A DNA stretch of 64,000 bases from Saccharomycopsis fibuligera x Saccharomycopsis cf. fibuligera (GCA_001936135.1 CP012822.1:1116001-1180000), one strand, 5' to 3'. Shown: positions 1 through 9,838, counted from the first letter of the stretch. Program-made: numbers and translations. The notes: generated from the sequence alone by a model not told the origin.

Positions 1-180
1 AAAAGAAAAGATGAATGTGAAAAGGCACCAAAAAGGTAAACAAAACGGACAAAAGTGGTAATTACAATTACTTGCAATTGTTTAAACTGATGCGTAAGCC
101 AGAGACATTCCTTAAAGATCTCAAAACACAGCCCTGTCACTACATATAGACACATACATACTTAGAGGCACAAGGGTACG

Positions 181-870
181 CTAAGCCAGGTACTCAAATA
201 CCATTGTACCTGCAGTTCTCACATATGAGTGAAAATATTGCCGAAACTGGTGATGTACGTCTATGATCAGCTTTTCATCGACAATATATCGGCGATCGAC
301 TATTATTGCGCCTTCCAGATGGGGCTCAATAGGACAACAACGTGGTATTTGACATGATTCATCTTGAAATATATATATGTTGAAGTATAAAGGGTGGGTT
401 GTGACCGTCAATTCAGGATAAATAGGCATTGCCACTATTAATGCTTGGTGAATTGGCGATTTCTGATATTTTTAGCAAAATTTTATGGTGTCTGGGTGCT
501 TCTTAATTTTTCGGTGACAATATTGTGGTAATTGGCTGGAGTTATACCAGCTTTTTGCTTTGCTGCTCGTCAAAAGTTTTTCTTTACCAGTGTAGTAAAT
601 CGATTTGTAGTTACGTGAAGAATAAGGTTCCAACTGTTTATCTGTGCTGGTCTATTTTTGTTGAACTGTTGGGACTTTCAAAGACTTAGCCCAAGCTATC
701 ACTAACATCACATTACATTATACTACATTATACTGCTCTACAAAACCCTCCAAGCACAAGTCAATCATATATGAGAGGAAAAAGTATCCATATGGGTATA
801 CTAATATCATAGTTATGAGTTTCGTATTGCATTTATACTTTAAGAAACGAAAGCAAATGTAATTTGAGTG
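181..870 (-). pseudogene. Decayed reading frame of unknown identity
   Basis: One minus-strand frame stays mostly open over about 690 bases. Its last part is an intact 82-codon ORF beginning with ATG at 429 and ending at 181, and protein-like sequence continues upstream in the same frame with about four interruptions, far fewer than expected by chance in such AT-rich DNA. The intact tail includes an ALIVAMPIYPEL segment just before and over the ATG, and a stretch with paired cysteines (IPRCCPIEP). I do not recognise the family. It may be a decayed gene or the remains of a multi-exon gene; I found no convincing splice signals. Low confidence that any product is made. Confidence 0.3.
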
Positions 871-990
871 TGTTTATCTGAGAAATAAAAGCATGTTTAA
901 GCAGCTACTTTCATCCAATACAATGGGCATTGGGGATTCGCACCACCACTTTGCACAGTGCCCAAGTTATATCTCGACAACTTCACCCAT

Positions 991-2502
991 TTAAAGCTTA
1001 GTTTGCAATTTTGGTTTGAACTGCGGCGTCACTAATGGTTCATATACCTTATTAAACAATGCGTCACCTGCACTAAAACGATGCAATAATCCTCTAGTAT
1101 CCACATATGATTCATTCAATTGGTCCAAACTGGTAATCCCCAACAACCGCATATTCATCAAAAATTCATCCTTCAAAATTTGGAATGCCTTCTTCACCCC
1201 ATCGTCACCATATGTGGACATCGCATACAAGAATGGTCTACCAATGCCCACCCCTTTAGCTCCAAGAGCAACAGCTTTCAATATATCTGTAGCACGACGT
1301 ACTCCACCGTCCACAAAAACTTCAAACTTATCTGCAAGACCGCGTTGACGTAAAATTGGCATTAGTTCAGCCAAGATTTCTATACCCGAGCGAGAGAATT
1401 CTAATTGTCTTCCACCATGATTGGATAACACAATCCCTTGGACACCATATTCTGCTGCTTTCAAAGCATCTTCTACAGAAAGCACCCCTTTAAGAACAAT
1501 TGGCATCTTTGTGATGCTCTTAAACCAAGCTAAATCATCCCAGCAAAGGCCAGTGTCAATAAAGGAACTAATTGCTCTAGCCGCACCTTGACTACGGTCA
1601 ATTTCTTCATCCTCCCCTGCCCCAAGATCTCCTTGAACTTCAGCCGCTTCCGCTTCATATTTAGTACGCATATCTTTTTCACGGCGACCCAATTGTGGTG
1701 CATCAACAGTAATAAATAATCCCTTAGCGCCACGCTCTTCAGCATGACGGACAAGTTTCTCAGTGATTTGTCGGTTTGAATTGACGTATAATTGAAACCA
1801 TTGAGTTTGTTCATCTGGAACCGCAGCATCGACGATCTCATCGAACGAGCAACTTGCCAAAGTCGGAATCATTTGCACAACACCATGAGCATGACATGCT
1901 CTGGTCAAGACTTTTTCACCATCTGGATGGCCCAATTTTCCCAACGCAGTAGCAGTAACGTAGAACGGGACTTGGGATTTTGCGCCAAGCATGGTACGAC
2001 TGAAGTCCACATTAGTGACATTGACAAGAATTCTAGGAATGAAAAAGATACGCTGGTACGCATAATGGTTTTCACGAAGGGTAATTTCATCATCGCAACC
2101 TGAGGAATAGTATGCCCAGGCATTTTTTTCCATGGTGTTCCGAGCCACATATTCAAAATCCATCAAGTTGTAAATTTGATGTAATGGAGGTTTGCGAGCC
2201 ACAAGTTCAAGTCTTTTGAGTTCAACTGGATCAGTAACTAGTTGTTTCTCTTCTTGCTTGTTGTTATCTAAGCCTGTGACATCACCGAGATGTTTATCTT
2301 TAGATAAGTATTTCTCTAAAGTGTCTGGTGGATGAACTGGGTCAAATTTCTTGGTACAGTCTTTTCCAGCGTAGCGTAAGATAATCTTTTGACCTCCTGG
2401 ATGTGACGGAAGGAATTCTGTCACATCATAAGCTTTGCCGTGGATGATGACCCAGCAGTCCTTTTTATTGTCGTGTTTGGACACTTCCTGAATTGAAGGC
2501 AT
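991..2502 (-). CDS. CYB2: Flavocytochrome b2, L-lactate dehydrogenase (cytochrome c)
   Basis: Oxidises L-lactate to pyruvate and passes electrons through FMN and heme to cytochrome c. The 503-residue product starts at ATG 2502 (MPSIQEVSKHD); upstream in-frame sequence lacks a better ATG. Residues 1-80 form a cytochrome b5 domain with both heme ligand histidines (HPGG and the later HPPD). A YYSSGCDDE segment opens the FMN domain at about residue 120. The rest is an alpha-hydroxy-acid oxidase barrel with the catalytic histidine in SNHGGRQLEFSRS and the downstream VDGGVRR and GRPFLY phosphate-binding loops. S. cerevisiae Cyb2 carries an N-terminal bipartite mitochondrial presequence of about 80 residues; this protein has none, so it may be a cytosolic or otherwise sorted paralogue. 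TATATAGG lies about 150 bases upstream of the ATG. Family assignment is secure; location is inferred. Confidence 0.93.
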   Translation of the reverse strand: MPSIQEVSKHDNKKDCWVIIHGKAYDVTEFLPSHPGGQKIILRYAGKDCTKKFDPVHPPDTLEKYLSKDKHLGDVTGLDNNKQEEKQLVTDPVELKRLELVARKPPLHQIYNLMDFEYVARNTMEKNAWAYYSSGCDDEITLRENHYAYQRIFFIPRILVNVTNVDFSRTMLGAKSQVPFYVTATALGKLGHPDGEKVLTRACHAHGVVQMIPTLASCSFDEIVDAAVPDEQTQWFQLYVNSNRQITEKLVRHAEERGAKGLFITVDAPQLGRREKDMRTKYEAEAAEVQGDLGAGEDEEIDRSQGAARAISSFIDTGLCWDDLAWFKSITKMPIVLKGVLSVEDALKAAEYGVQGIVLSNHGGRQLEFSRSGIEILAELMPILRQRGLADKFEVFVDGGVRRATDILKAVALGAKGVGIGRPFLYAMSTYGDDGVKKAFQILKDEFLMNMRLLGITSLDQLNESYVDTRGLLHRFSAGDALFNKVYEPLVTPQFKPKLQTKL

Positions 2503-3441
2503 GTTGTGCGTATGTTTTTGAGTATAGTTGAATGTGTCAATATATGACAGGAAGCAGCAAGCCAAAGTAAAAGTGAAGGAGAAATGGAAATCGACAAACC
2601 TGGAAGAACAGCGAAATAAATTTATTTCTAAATAAAAAAAAAATTGGTTTCGCCTATATACAAATTAGAGCAATAATAATGGATTAGCAGCAGGGAAAGG
2701 CTTCGCGATAACCTTAGCCGAGGGCTTCTGCGGAGATAGCCTTCGTGCTCAAGCACCGTGGGCCAATGACAGCCTGCAGCTTAGTAAGGGCCACAGGGCT
2801 CTTGTGCATAGTAATTTGTGGAGTTCCGTTGGTCCATGATAGTACTATCTCGAACACTTCAAGAACTTTACTTCTTGTTAAAATGTAACTGAAGTTGAGC
2901 GATGTAGTGGCATACAAGAAGCAATTAGAATCATGGCGGCAGTAGTACTATAGTATACGCCTTGCCCCTGTCTTAGTAACGGAAACTGCTAGATAAACAC
3001 CATGCGGAGTTTTCTTTGACAGCTTTTCTGCACCGCGAATTGAAAATTACGCCTAACTATACGATCAGGAAGCCCATGAGCCCAAAAAAGAAAAGCGTCT
3101 TGTTCAGTAGTTGACTATCAACCAGTTTATTTAAGAACTGATAGCACGCAACTCAGAATAGCGCAATAGAAGTTAAAATTATAGGTGTTATCAGTACTGC
3201 TATAAAGTGCGCATAAAAATATTGGGGTGTCTATAACAGATACTGCATTACAAACGGAACAACAACAGGTTATATTCAACTTTGAGCTTACGTTCCTACA
3301 CTATTCCGGTACCTTAAGTTTTCAAATTATACCTTCATATGGTTACACAAAAACAGTAATTTAATATCATATAATACTTCAAAGGGACAGCCAACAATAT
3401 ATGCACCGCAATGACCGCTTAAATGGCTCGTGTTTTTCCTA
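2503..3441. other. Intergenic CYB2-RIB3, with a small unassigned minus-strand ORF
   Basis: This holds the CYB2 promoter and the RIB3 3' flank. A minus-strand open stretch at about 2714-2938 (roughly 75 codons, containing VLSWTNGTPQ and SPVALTKLQAVIG) looks protein-like but has no good ATG. A TACTAAG followed by an ACTATAG just upstream could be a splice acceptor. No family recognised. The rest shows nothing I can name. Confidence 0.3.
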
Positions 3442-4056
3442 CTAAGTCACGTAATTAAGCAAAGCTTCAATGGTAATCAACTTGATTCCATGTTTCTTAC
3501 CAAATTCAACACAATCGTCTAATCTTTGCATCAATCCGTCTTCTTCTCTCACCAATTCACAAATCACTGCAGCATCTTTCAACCCGCTCAAACGGCACAA
3601 CTCCAATGCTGCTTCAGTATGGCCTTGTCTCTTCTTCACTAACCCATCAACTGCTCTCAATGGCACAATATGACCTGGTCTCAAAAAATCGTCAGCTGTA
3701 ACATCATCGCTGGCGAGTTTTTGACAAGTGAGGGCCCGGTCAGCCGCACTGATCCCTGTAGTGGTGCCGTGCTTGTAGTCTACCGTTACGGTATATGCGG
3801 TTCCATGACGGTCAGTTTGTTCTCGTTGATCTACCATATAGCGAAGATTCAATTTATCAGCACGCTGTTGCGATATTGGGGCACAAATGTAGCCACTACT
3901 TTCACGTACCAAGAAAGCCATCTTGGCGGTAGTAATGTGTTGTGCAGCAATGATTAAATCACCTTCGTTTTCACGATCCTCATTGTCCATCACTATCAAA
4001 AATTCACCTTTTTTGAATGCATCAAGAGCTTCTGGTATTGATGCAAATTTACTCAT
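3442..4056 (-). CDS. RIB3: 3,4-dihydroxy-2-butanone 4-phosphate synthase
   Basis: Converts ribulose 5-phosphate to 3,4-dihydroxy-2-butanone 4-phosphate plus formate, the source of the xylene carbons of riboflavin. The 204-residue product matches the usual fungal length (about 208). The Mg-binding acidic loop DNEDRENEGD is at about residues 24-33, followed by the substrate-binding DRHGTAYTVTVD block, the GTTTGIS loop, RPGHI..LRA, the GHTEAA motif, and the C-terminal VICELVREEDGLM and DDCVEFGKKH segments, all collinear with S. cerevisiae Rib3. Start is the first ATG of the frame. It is a stand-alone enzyme, not fused to GTP cyclohydrolase II as in many bacteria. No oddities. Confidence 0.97.
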   Translation of the reverse strand: MSKFASIPEALDAFKKGEFLIVMDNEDRENEGDLIIAAQHITTAKMAFLVRESSGYICAPISQQRADKLNLRYMVDQREQTDRHGTAYTVTVDYKHGTTTGISAADRALTCQKLASDDVTADDFLRPGHIVPLRAVDGLVKKRQGHTEAALELCRLSGLKDAAVICELVREEDGLMQRLDDCVEFGKKHGIKLITIEALLNYVT

Positions 4057-4799
4057 CCTTTGGCTGTTCCTTTAGTATTTTTTTTTGTTTTGAAAAAGTT
4101 GATAAAATGTAACAGTTACTTTGCTTTAGTTATGGTTGGTGTTATATTAAGGTACTATTCATATACCAATGTCAAACAATTTTAGATATTAAATCACGCC
4201 TGAACAGAAACTCTCGCCAGAGATTTATAAAAAGTAGAAATGTTGGTTGTCCGAAGATCCTATGCAATGAAAGTTTTTTTAAAAGCGTTAATAAGTCACC
4301 AGCAGGTACTTTGGTAATTATTTATAAGCTTTTGGCATCAGTTGAAAACGCAATTATGCAATTTTCAGCCATTTTCCTCGAAATAGAAAACAGAAAAAAA
4401 CTGGAGTGATTTTTTGTCTTAGTCAGTCTCTTAGTCAGCTACTGTCGTGTCTCACGCTTCGGCGCTGACTAATATCCGCTAAGCGGAACTAAACAAGAGT
4501 CAGGCGAACTTTAATTATTAGGTGTTAGTGGACTTGCCAATTGCAGGTTATGAACGAGAAGTCTCGGAAAACCATAACAGCAGAGCAAATAGTGATAAAT
4601 TTGTTGGGCATTGTATATATATTATAGAGATGGACGCCTTGGGATAGACTTTGATAATGTGTATATGAGGTAAACTCTAGGCTACATGAGACCTACAAAT
4701 CTATTAATTGAAACCTCAATGCTTTTAATATACTTAAAATGCTAAAAAAGCACACCTATATATAAAACTTGAAATCTAGCACCAATTTTATACCAAATG
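4057..4799. other. Intergenic RIB3-HCH1
   Basis: About 740 bases holding the RIB3 promoter and the HCH1 3' flank. AT-rich, with a short imperfect direct repeat of CTTAGTCAG near 4420-4440. No ORF or RNA gene recognised. Confidence 0.5.
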
Positions 4800-5723
4800 C
4801 TAGCTGGCATGTTGCAAATCTTTGCCATGCTCAGCAATAACATCATTCTGATACTCCATCAACATCCGCGCCACTAAAGGCAAAAATTCCTTCTCAACAA
4901 TTTTTTTCTGCTCGACAGTAAGAGCACTACGATTCTTAATTTCAAACTGGTAGTCTTCCAAGCCCATATCATGGATAAATTCCGGTAAGTTTATATCGCT
5001 GCTGAACACCACATTCTCCTCCTCAACAGACTTATCTTCTTCATTTTTTAGTTCTGCTTCTTGCTGTTGTTTCCCAGTGGACACCCCTTTAACGCTAAAT
5101 TCAACCTTCATGTCAAAAATCACAATCGCTTTGCCTTTTCTTTGACTAAGATCAGCATCACCGGTAATTGGTCCCACTTTGTCAACTGTAAGAACAAGTT
5201 CGTTGTCGCCAATTGTGTTGTTATGACGAATGGTGCGAAGTTTGGTCTCAATATATTCTTTGGACCATGGGAGAACATTTTTGTCTACCCAGTGCCTAGA
5301 TTTGTTAGTACTTTTGAAATGCTTCGAATAGTGAATGCTTGAGAAGGTATCGCGATGCCAGATGTGTTGGCGTGTATGATGGTGCTGCCAATATTCGAAA
5401 GATAAATCTTTGCATATATGTCCGATATGAAATTGTGAATTCATTAACTTATGAGCCAAAAGCAGAGTTCCTAATTTTGACTTAGCAAATCTGCTTTCAA
5501 ATTTTTGGTTAAATATTGAACTAACTGATAATACAACATTGTTATTGAATTGCTCTCAAGAAAAATTATTGCTGAGATGATACAACGATTAAAATTGAAC
5601 TTTGCATCTTAACAATCGCACACAATTTCAACCATAAAATCATCGCAACACGAACTATACACAATAAAGTTCCAAAATAAAAAGGGATAACACTTACCAG
5701 TTATTTGGATTGTTGACAACCAT
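4800..5723 (-). CDS. HCH1: Hsp90 co-chaperone Hch1 (two exons)
   Basis: Hch1 is the short homologue of Aha1 that binds Hsp90 and modulates its ATPase and client activation. The gene is split: exon 1 is 5723-5698 (26 bases, ending in phase 2) and exon 2 is 5295-4800. Joined they give 173 residues beginning MVVNNPNNWHWVDKN, matching the diagnostic NPNNWHWVDKN start of Hch1/Aha1. SQRKGK and the C-terminal YQNDVIAEHGKDLQ also match S. cerevisiae Hch1 (153 residues). The Aha1 C-terminal domain is absent, so Hch1 rather than Aha1. A Glu/Lys/Gln-rich insert at about residues 80-105 accounts for the extra length. Reading only the continuous frame would add about 55 residues translated from the intron and lose the real start. 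Confidence 0.93.
5296..5697 (-). other. HCH1: Spliceosomal intron in HCH1
   Basis: A 402-base intron. The donor is GTAAGT at 5697-5692, the branch point an exact TACTAAC at 5310-5304, and the acceptor TAG ends at 5296, only a few bases beyond the branch site, as is common in hemiascomycete introns. It interrupts the Trp codon of NNW|HW and restores the conserved N-terminus. Confidence 0.9.
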
Positions 5724-6452
5724 GACTGTTAAAACTTCTTTGCTGAGGGAATTTGTTCTTGTACTTGTGTCTTTTGTCACTTGTTATCTATAACTCCGAT
5801 TTTTGATATGCTATAGTTTGAAATATTAAATTTTTCGAAATCTGGAATTTTATCTGCGATGGATCCGACTTTATGTTTCTAATGGTCCGCGCACGTAGGA
5901 GTCAAACTTTTTGTACTTCAGAATTATATTATAGAAAATTTACTTGGCTTCAGAATTTTCACTGACTAGATATAAGTTGAGCTTGATATGTGGAGTTGAT
6001 ATTGAGCTGAGAAAAAAAAGAAGAGAAAAAGAAATGAACAATAAAAAAGAAATTCGAGAAAATACTCTGCCGATGCATGCAATATCTGTACTCATTTATG
6101 CTTTTAGATACGTTAGACTGCATTTTCAAACTGTTACAACACAGAAGGAAAGAAATAAATGAATCTGCAATGTTTGAACATCGCAGATTTAGGAATGCTG
6201 CTGAAGATTCTGGAGAGATATTACTGACGTATCGAGTAGTCAACGTAAAAGTGTAAAAACAAAATTTTTATATTCAGAGCTCTGCTAAATTTGGCCTGCA
6301 AATTGCACAGAATTTAAGTAAGTATGATGTTACAAAAGCCGATCGAAAGACAACAAAAAAATGAGAAATGAATAAATAGCGAAAACAAAATGACTAAAGG
6401 GTACAGTCAATAAAAAGTAGTCAAACTTTAACATTCGTCTTCAAATAATCAA
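5724..6452. other. Intergenic HCH1-secreted protein
   Basis: About 730 bases with the HCH1 promoter. Two copies of CTTCAGAATT occur (near 5917 and 5949); their TTC/GAA units are not spaced as a classical heat-shock element. The short ORFs here are low-complexity A/T-rich frames that I do not support as genes. Confidence 0.45.
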
Positions 6453-7154
6453 TTAATTGGAAACAATACTGCGCACCACAGTGTTAAAAGTGCTCTGTAA
6501 TCCTTCATGGTTGAATTTGCCAATGAGATGCTCGTGGTTATTATATTGGACATCTGAACTTGGAGCAGCAGTAGTTGGAACTTCGCTTACAGAGAAACCA
6601 TCATTTATATTCTTGGAAGGAGAAGGTAAAGCAGAAGCAGATAGAGCATTTTGTTCAAAATTATCAAGTTCATCGATATCACGGACATAAAGTTTGTTGT
6701 TACTATTGCTGTTTTCAGAACGGAGATTATAGCTATCGGAACCACCACTATCACTACCACCTTCGCCACTGATTGTAGTTGGATATGAGTGTCCATAATT
6801 AGTAGCGGTGCCAGCATTTGGATAAAGAGCTTTATTGTTGTCACCACTGCCACTGTCACCACCACCTTCGCCACTGATTGTGGTTGCATGAACATGACCA
6901 GTGTTGGCATATCTGTTGTTGCCACTGCCACTGTCACCACCACCTTCACCGCTGATTGTAGTTGGGGAAGTTTTGCCATAACCGGAAAGGGTAGCTGAGC
7001 CGTGAGGCTTATCATTAGTAATCTTTTTGTTGTTATTACCGCCGATTTTGTTGAATTCTCCTAATATTGCCTTAACGGGATTGTACATGGCTGCTTTAGA
7101 AAAATGAGCACAAGAAAAGGCAACGATAAGAGTTTGAAAAATAGTTATCTTCAT
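6453..7154 (-). CDS. Secreted Gly/Ser-rich tandem-repeat protein
   Basis: A 233-residue protein with a clear N-terminal signal peptide (short basic start, hydrophobic core IFQTLIVAFSCA, likely cleavage near residue 21). The middle carries three copies of TTISGEGG(G/S)DSG at about residues 65, 91 and 128, separated by spacers of 12-24 residues rich in Asn, Tyr and His. The C-terminal third is Ser/Asn/Asp-rich. It lacks a C-terminal hydrophobic tail, so no GPI anchor is evident, and there are no KR sites between repeats, so it does not look like a Kex2-processed pheromone precursor. I do not recognise the family; a secreted or wall-associated protein is the reasonable inference. The repeats are well conserved while the spacers differ, which argues for a working coding gene. 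Confidence 0.7.
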   Translation of the reverse strand: MKITIFQTLIVAFSCAHFSKAAMYNPVKAILGEFNKIGGNNNKKITNDKPHGSATLSGYGKTSPTTISGEGGGDSGSGNNRYANTGHVHATTISGEGGGDSGSGDNNKALYPNAGTATNYGHSYPTTISGEGGSDSGGSDSYNLRSENSNSNNKLYVRDIDELDNFEQNALSASALPSPSKNINDGFSVSEVPTTAAPSSDVQYNNHEHLIGKFNHEGLQSTFNTVVRSIVSN

Positions 7155-8321
7155 TTTCGGGATATTTTATTCTATAAATTTTAAATCGTTGATAAATGAA
7201 GGATGAAAAGTTTGTTGAGTGCAAAAGAAGAGTGGAATGTTTTGAATAGTGATAAAGTGTTTTTTATTATAATGATTTAAGGTAGATTAAAACGATTTTA
7301 TGTTGGAAAAATTTCAAAGCTCTCTGCTTGCTTAAATAGGTTTTTCGAAAGATTACAATTTTTTCTTTTGATTCAACAATCTTGGTGTATGATATTATTT
7401 TAATTCAAAGGTTGTAAACAAGAATACGGCGCACACTTGCACATAGAGTGTTACTAAAAACTCCCACGTTAGCCACAATTATCGTTATCTTATTAAATTA
7501 TTTTCATTAATTTTGTGTTTATCTTGTTTAAGAACATATTTGAGTGGTTTATCTACGGCATTTTCTCACTCAACTCTAAATATAAATGAAGTACGCTTTG
7601 TTTTTAGTAGAATCAGAAAAATTAATAAAGAAAAACATATTATTGGACCACAAACTATCTTGTTTCATTTTTTGGGATTTACCAAGGCATCCAATACTCT
7701 TGATATTATATATCATTGCCAATTTTTGTTGTCTGTTGTTTTGTGCTGTGTAATGTGTTAAATAATTTTTCAGAGATTATTTGCGCGCCTTGATATTGGG
7801 ATTTCGCCAGCTATGGCGCGTACACAACACTGTTTGCTTGGAGTGCATAAAGCGCCTGGAAATGTACGATCGCGGAAATAATATCCTACAATATTGTGGC
7901 TACACTTTCTCTTGAGATGTGAAAGTTTTATTACATGAAAAATATTCTATAATGAGGCGGCTGTACCACTGAATGCTGAAATATAATTTTTTGTGGTTAA
8001 AGATAAAGAAATTATAAGCATTGAAAAATCAAAGGCGATTGATTGGATACGAGAGAAATCATGGGAAGACTGCAGTAAAATTAGGTGAAGCGTTTCTGAT
8101 GTGAATGGAAAAGGAAATATGGGTTTTTGTGTTGGAAGCGTGCCTCAAAATCCTTATAGGAAAAAGCAGACCAAATTTAACCACTTTGATGAAATGGCTA
8201 GCAGAAATATGTCTTGATTGTGTGTTACAAACTAACATTCAAAAACCAATTGGATGGTGAGGTAGGTAAAAATGTAGCCGGAAAAAAAAATTAGTTTTGC
8301 AGTGTGCATTTCGATTAGTAA
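7155..8321. other. Gene-poor stretch upstream of the secreted protein
   Basis: About 1.2 kb holding the secreted protein's promoter. The only sizeable frame (plus strand, about 7513-7761) lacks a good ATG and any recognisable motif. Nothing else supported. Confidence 0.4.
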
Positions 8322-8615
8322 ATGGTTGATATTATCATTTTACTAATTCAGCAGCAAAATAAAAAGTACGATGATAATTTTCAAATACGACAAGAAAGTA
8401 GATCATTATCTTATATACTCGACAGTGGTGATCAACTTCCTACATTTTTCAGTTTTTGTCGAAAGGCAACACATCAGCCATTTGTGCTTAAAGTATCATG
8501 TCACCATTACTTGGCGCTAGTCACACTAGACGTCAACGTATGCTCTCAAGTTCTGTTGATTTGCACCGTATTAAATCCCAAAATGTATTTGAATGCAACA
8601 TCTGGGAAGAATTAG
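8322..8615 (+). mobile_element. Possible Ty1/copia-like retrotransposon fossil
   Basis: A 97-codon frame contains YILDSG, the form of the aspartic-protease active site in Ty1/copia polyproteins, and about 55 residues later TVLNPKMYLNATSGK, which resembles the VLYVPxLxxNLLS block that follows the protease in that family. Spacing and order fit. No integrase, reverse transcriptase or terminal repeats were seen nearby, so this is at most a small, old, broken remnant about 0.3 kb long. A chance resemblance is possible. Confidence 0.35.
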
Positions 8616-8759
8616 CTCACATATATTAGTAAATGGAACAAGTCTGCCCCCATTTTAAAAGAAACGAATCTGTTTAAAGCTTGTTTTCACATACAATGAT
8701 ATCATTTCCTGAAAATTATTTATCATGTTTACCTTTTGGCGACCAGTACTTCATCCTCA

Positions 8760-9152
8760 TTAACTAGTGCAAAGCATTCCTCCACATCCTGCATCCGAAT
8801 TTTGCCTATTGCTCTGATCAGCCATGGTCGTTTGGGCGCTCAAGTAAGGCTGAGGGATTTTGGCACTAATACGTTGGTCTGGGTTGATGAGAAAATACTC
8901 TGTTGTGGTGCGGTAATAGTCAATTAAGCTCAATGAAACGTTTGACACATAAATGTCTTCTTTTTTCAATTGTTGTTTGAGAGCGTCATTGATTCTAGTA
9001 ATTCTTTTTATCTTCAATGCCAAAAAAGATGCTTCTTCTTTGAACCCAAAATTTGATTGAGACGGAATACTGCTATTACTTTGGCTATGGATAATAGTGT
9101 TGTTGGCGCCAGTAGTGTTCATAAGTTGCATTTCATACTGTTGCTGATGCAT
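8760..9152 (-). CDS. STE18: G-protein gamma subunit Ste18
   Basis: The gamma subunit pairs with Ste4 and couples pheromone receptors to the MAP-kinase cascade at the plasma membrane. Starting at ATG 9152, the product has 130 residues. After a Gln/Asn/Ser-rich head, residues about 41-85 (LKIKRITRINDALKQQLKKE, then SNVSLSLIDYY) closely follow the S. cerevisiae Ste18 coiled coil that binds G-beta. A hydrophilic tail follows. The odd point is the end: Ste18 proteins finish with a CaaX box (CCTLM in S. cerevisiae) needed for prenylation, but this frame ends GGMLCTS, with Cys at the third-last position. I found no convincing intron that would supply a CaaX. Either the gene is losing function, the end is mis-assembled, or it uses another membrane anchor. 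Confidence 0.82.
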   Translation of the reverse strand: MHQQQYEMQLMNTTGANNTIIHSQSNSSIPSQSNFGFKEEASFLALKIKRITRINDALKQQLKKEDIYVSNVSLSLIDYYRTTTEYFLINPDQRISAKIPQPYLSAQTTMADQSNRQNSDAGCGGMLCTS

Positions 9153-9790
9153 TTTTATTTTTATAAATTTAACAAATACAAGAAAGAACCCCAGGTTGTC
9201 ACTTTTGGGACAAAAACTGATGAGTTGATTGATGTATGTATGCCCACAAAACAAAGGGAAACCAAGAGTTAGTCAAAGTCGTTTCAAGAGATATAAATAT
9301 GACAAAAACACTGAAAAGCGAATAGGAAATGGAACTGCAATATTAAGGAAAGGAGAGTTTTCTCTTTCCATTTTTGAATTGTGTTTCCTTGAGTTTAGTT
9401 GAGTTAAGCCAAGGGTGCTCTGTTTCGTCGCATTACCAAATTAAGTGATGCCTCATCTCAGGGCACATGCATATTTCACCCCTTTAGTCAACACCCCCTA
9501 TTTGCTCAAAAATCTTGAGCACTGCCTTATATAGGAAAAGGGTTGGAATGGCAGAGATGAAGGCTCTGAACCACAGAAGTCGAGAATCAAAGGTATACTT
9601 TAATGAATTTATTTTTTAGTCATATTTGTAATTTCTGTGCCCACCCACATTCTCTTCGCCACAAAAGATTCAATTAAGGGATATGATTTTAATGATTAAA
9701 GTACGTTGATTAGTTTTTTACAAAATTAATTTCCAAGAAAACCAACAACACAGGTTTAAATATATAATTCAGTGTTCCTTTAATAATATT

Positions 9791-9838
9791 AATTAGAAAA
9801 TAATAATTAGAAAATAATAATTAGAAAATAATAATTTG
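9791..9838. repeat. 14-bp AT-rich tandem repeat
   Basis: AATTAGAAAATAAT is repeated three times head to tail with a fourth degenerate partial copy, within a strongly AT-rich stretch. Confidence 0.85.

Noticed and set aside
4800-5459. HCH1 as a single 219-codon ORF
   Set aside because: The first 55 codons are intron sequence with no family similarity; the spliced model restores the conserved start.
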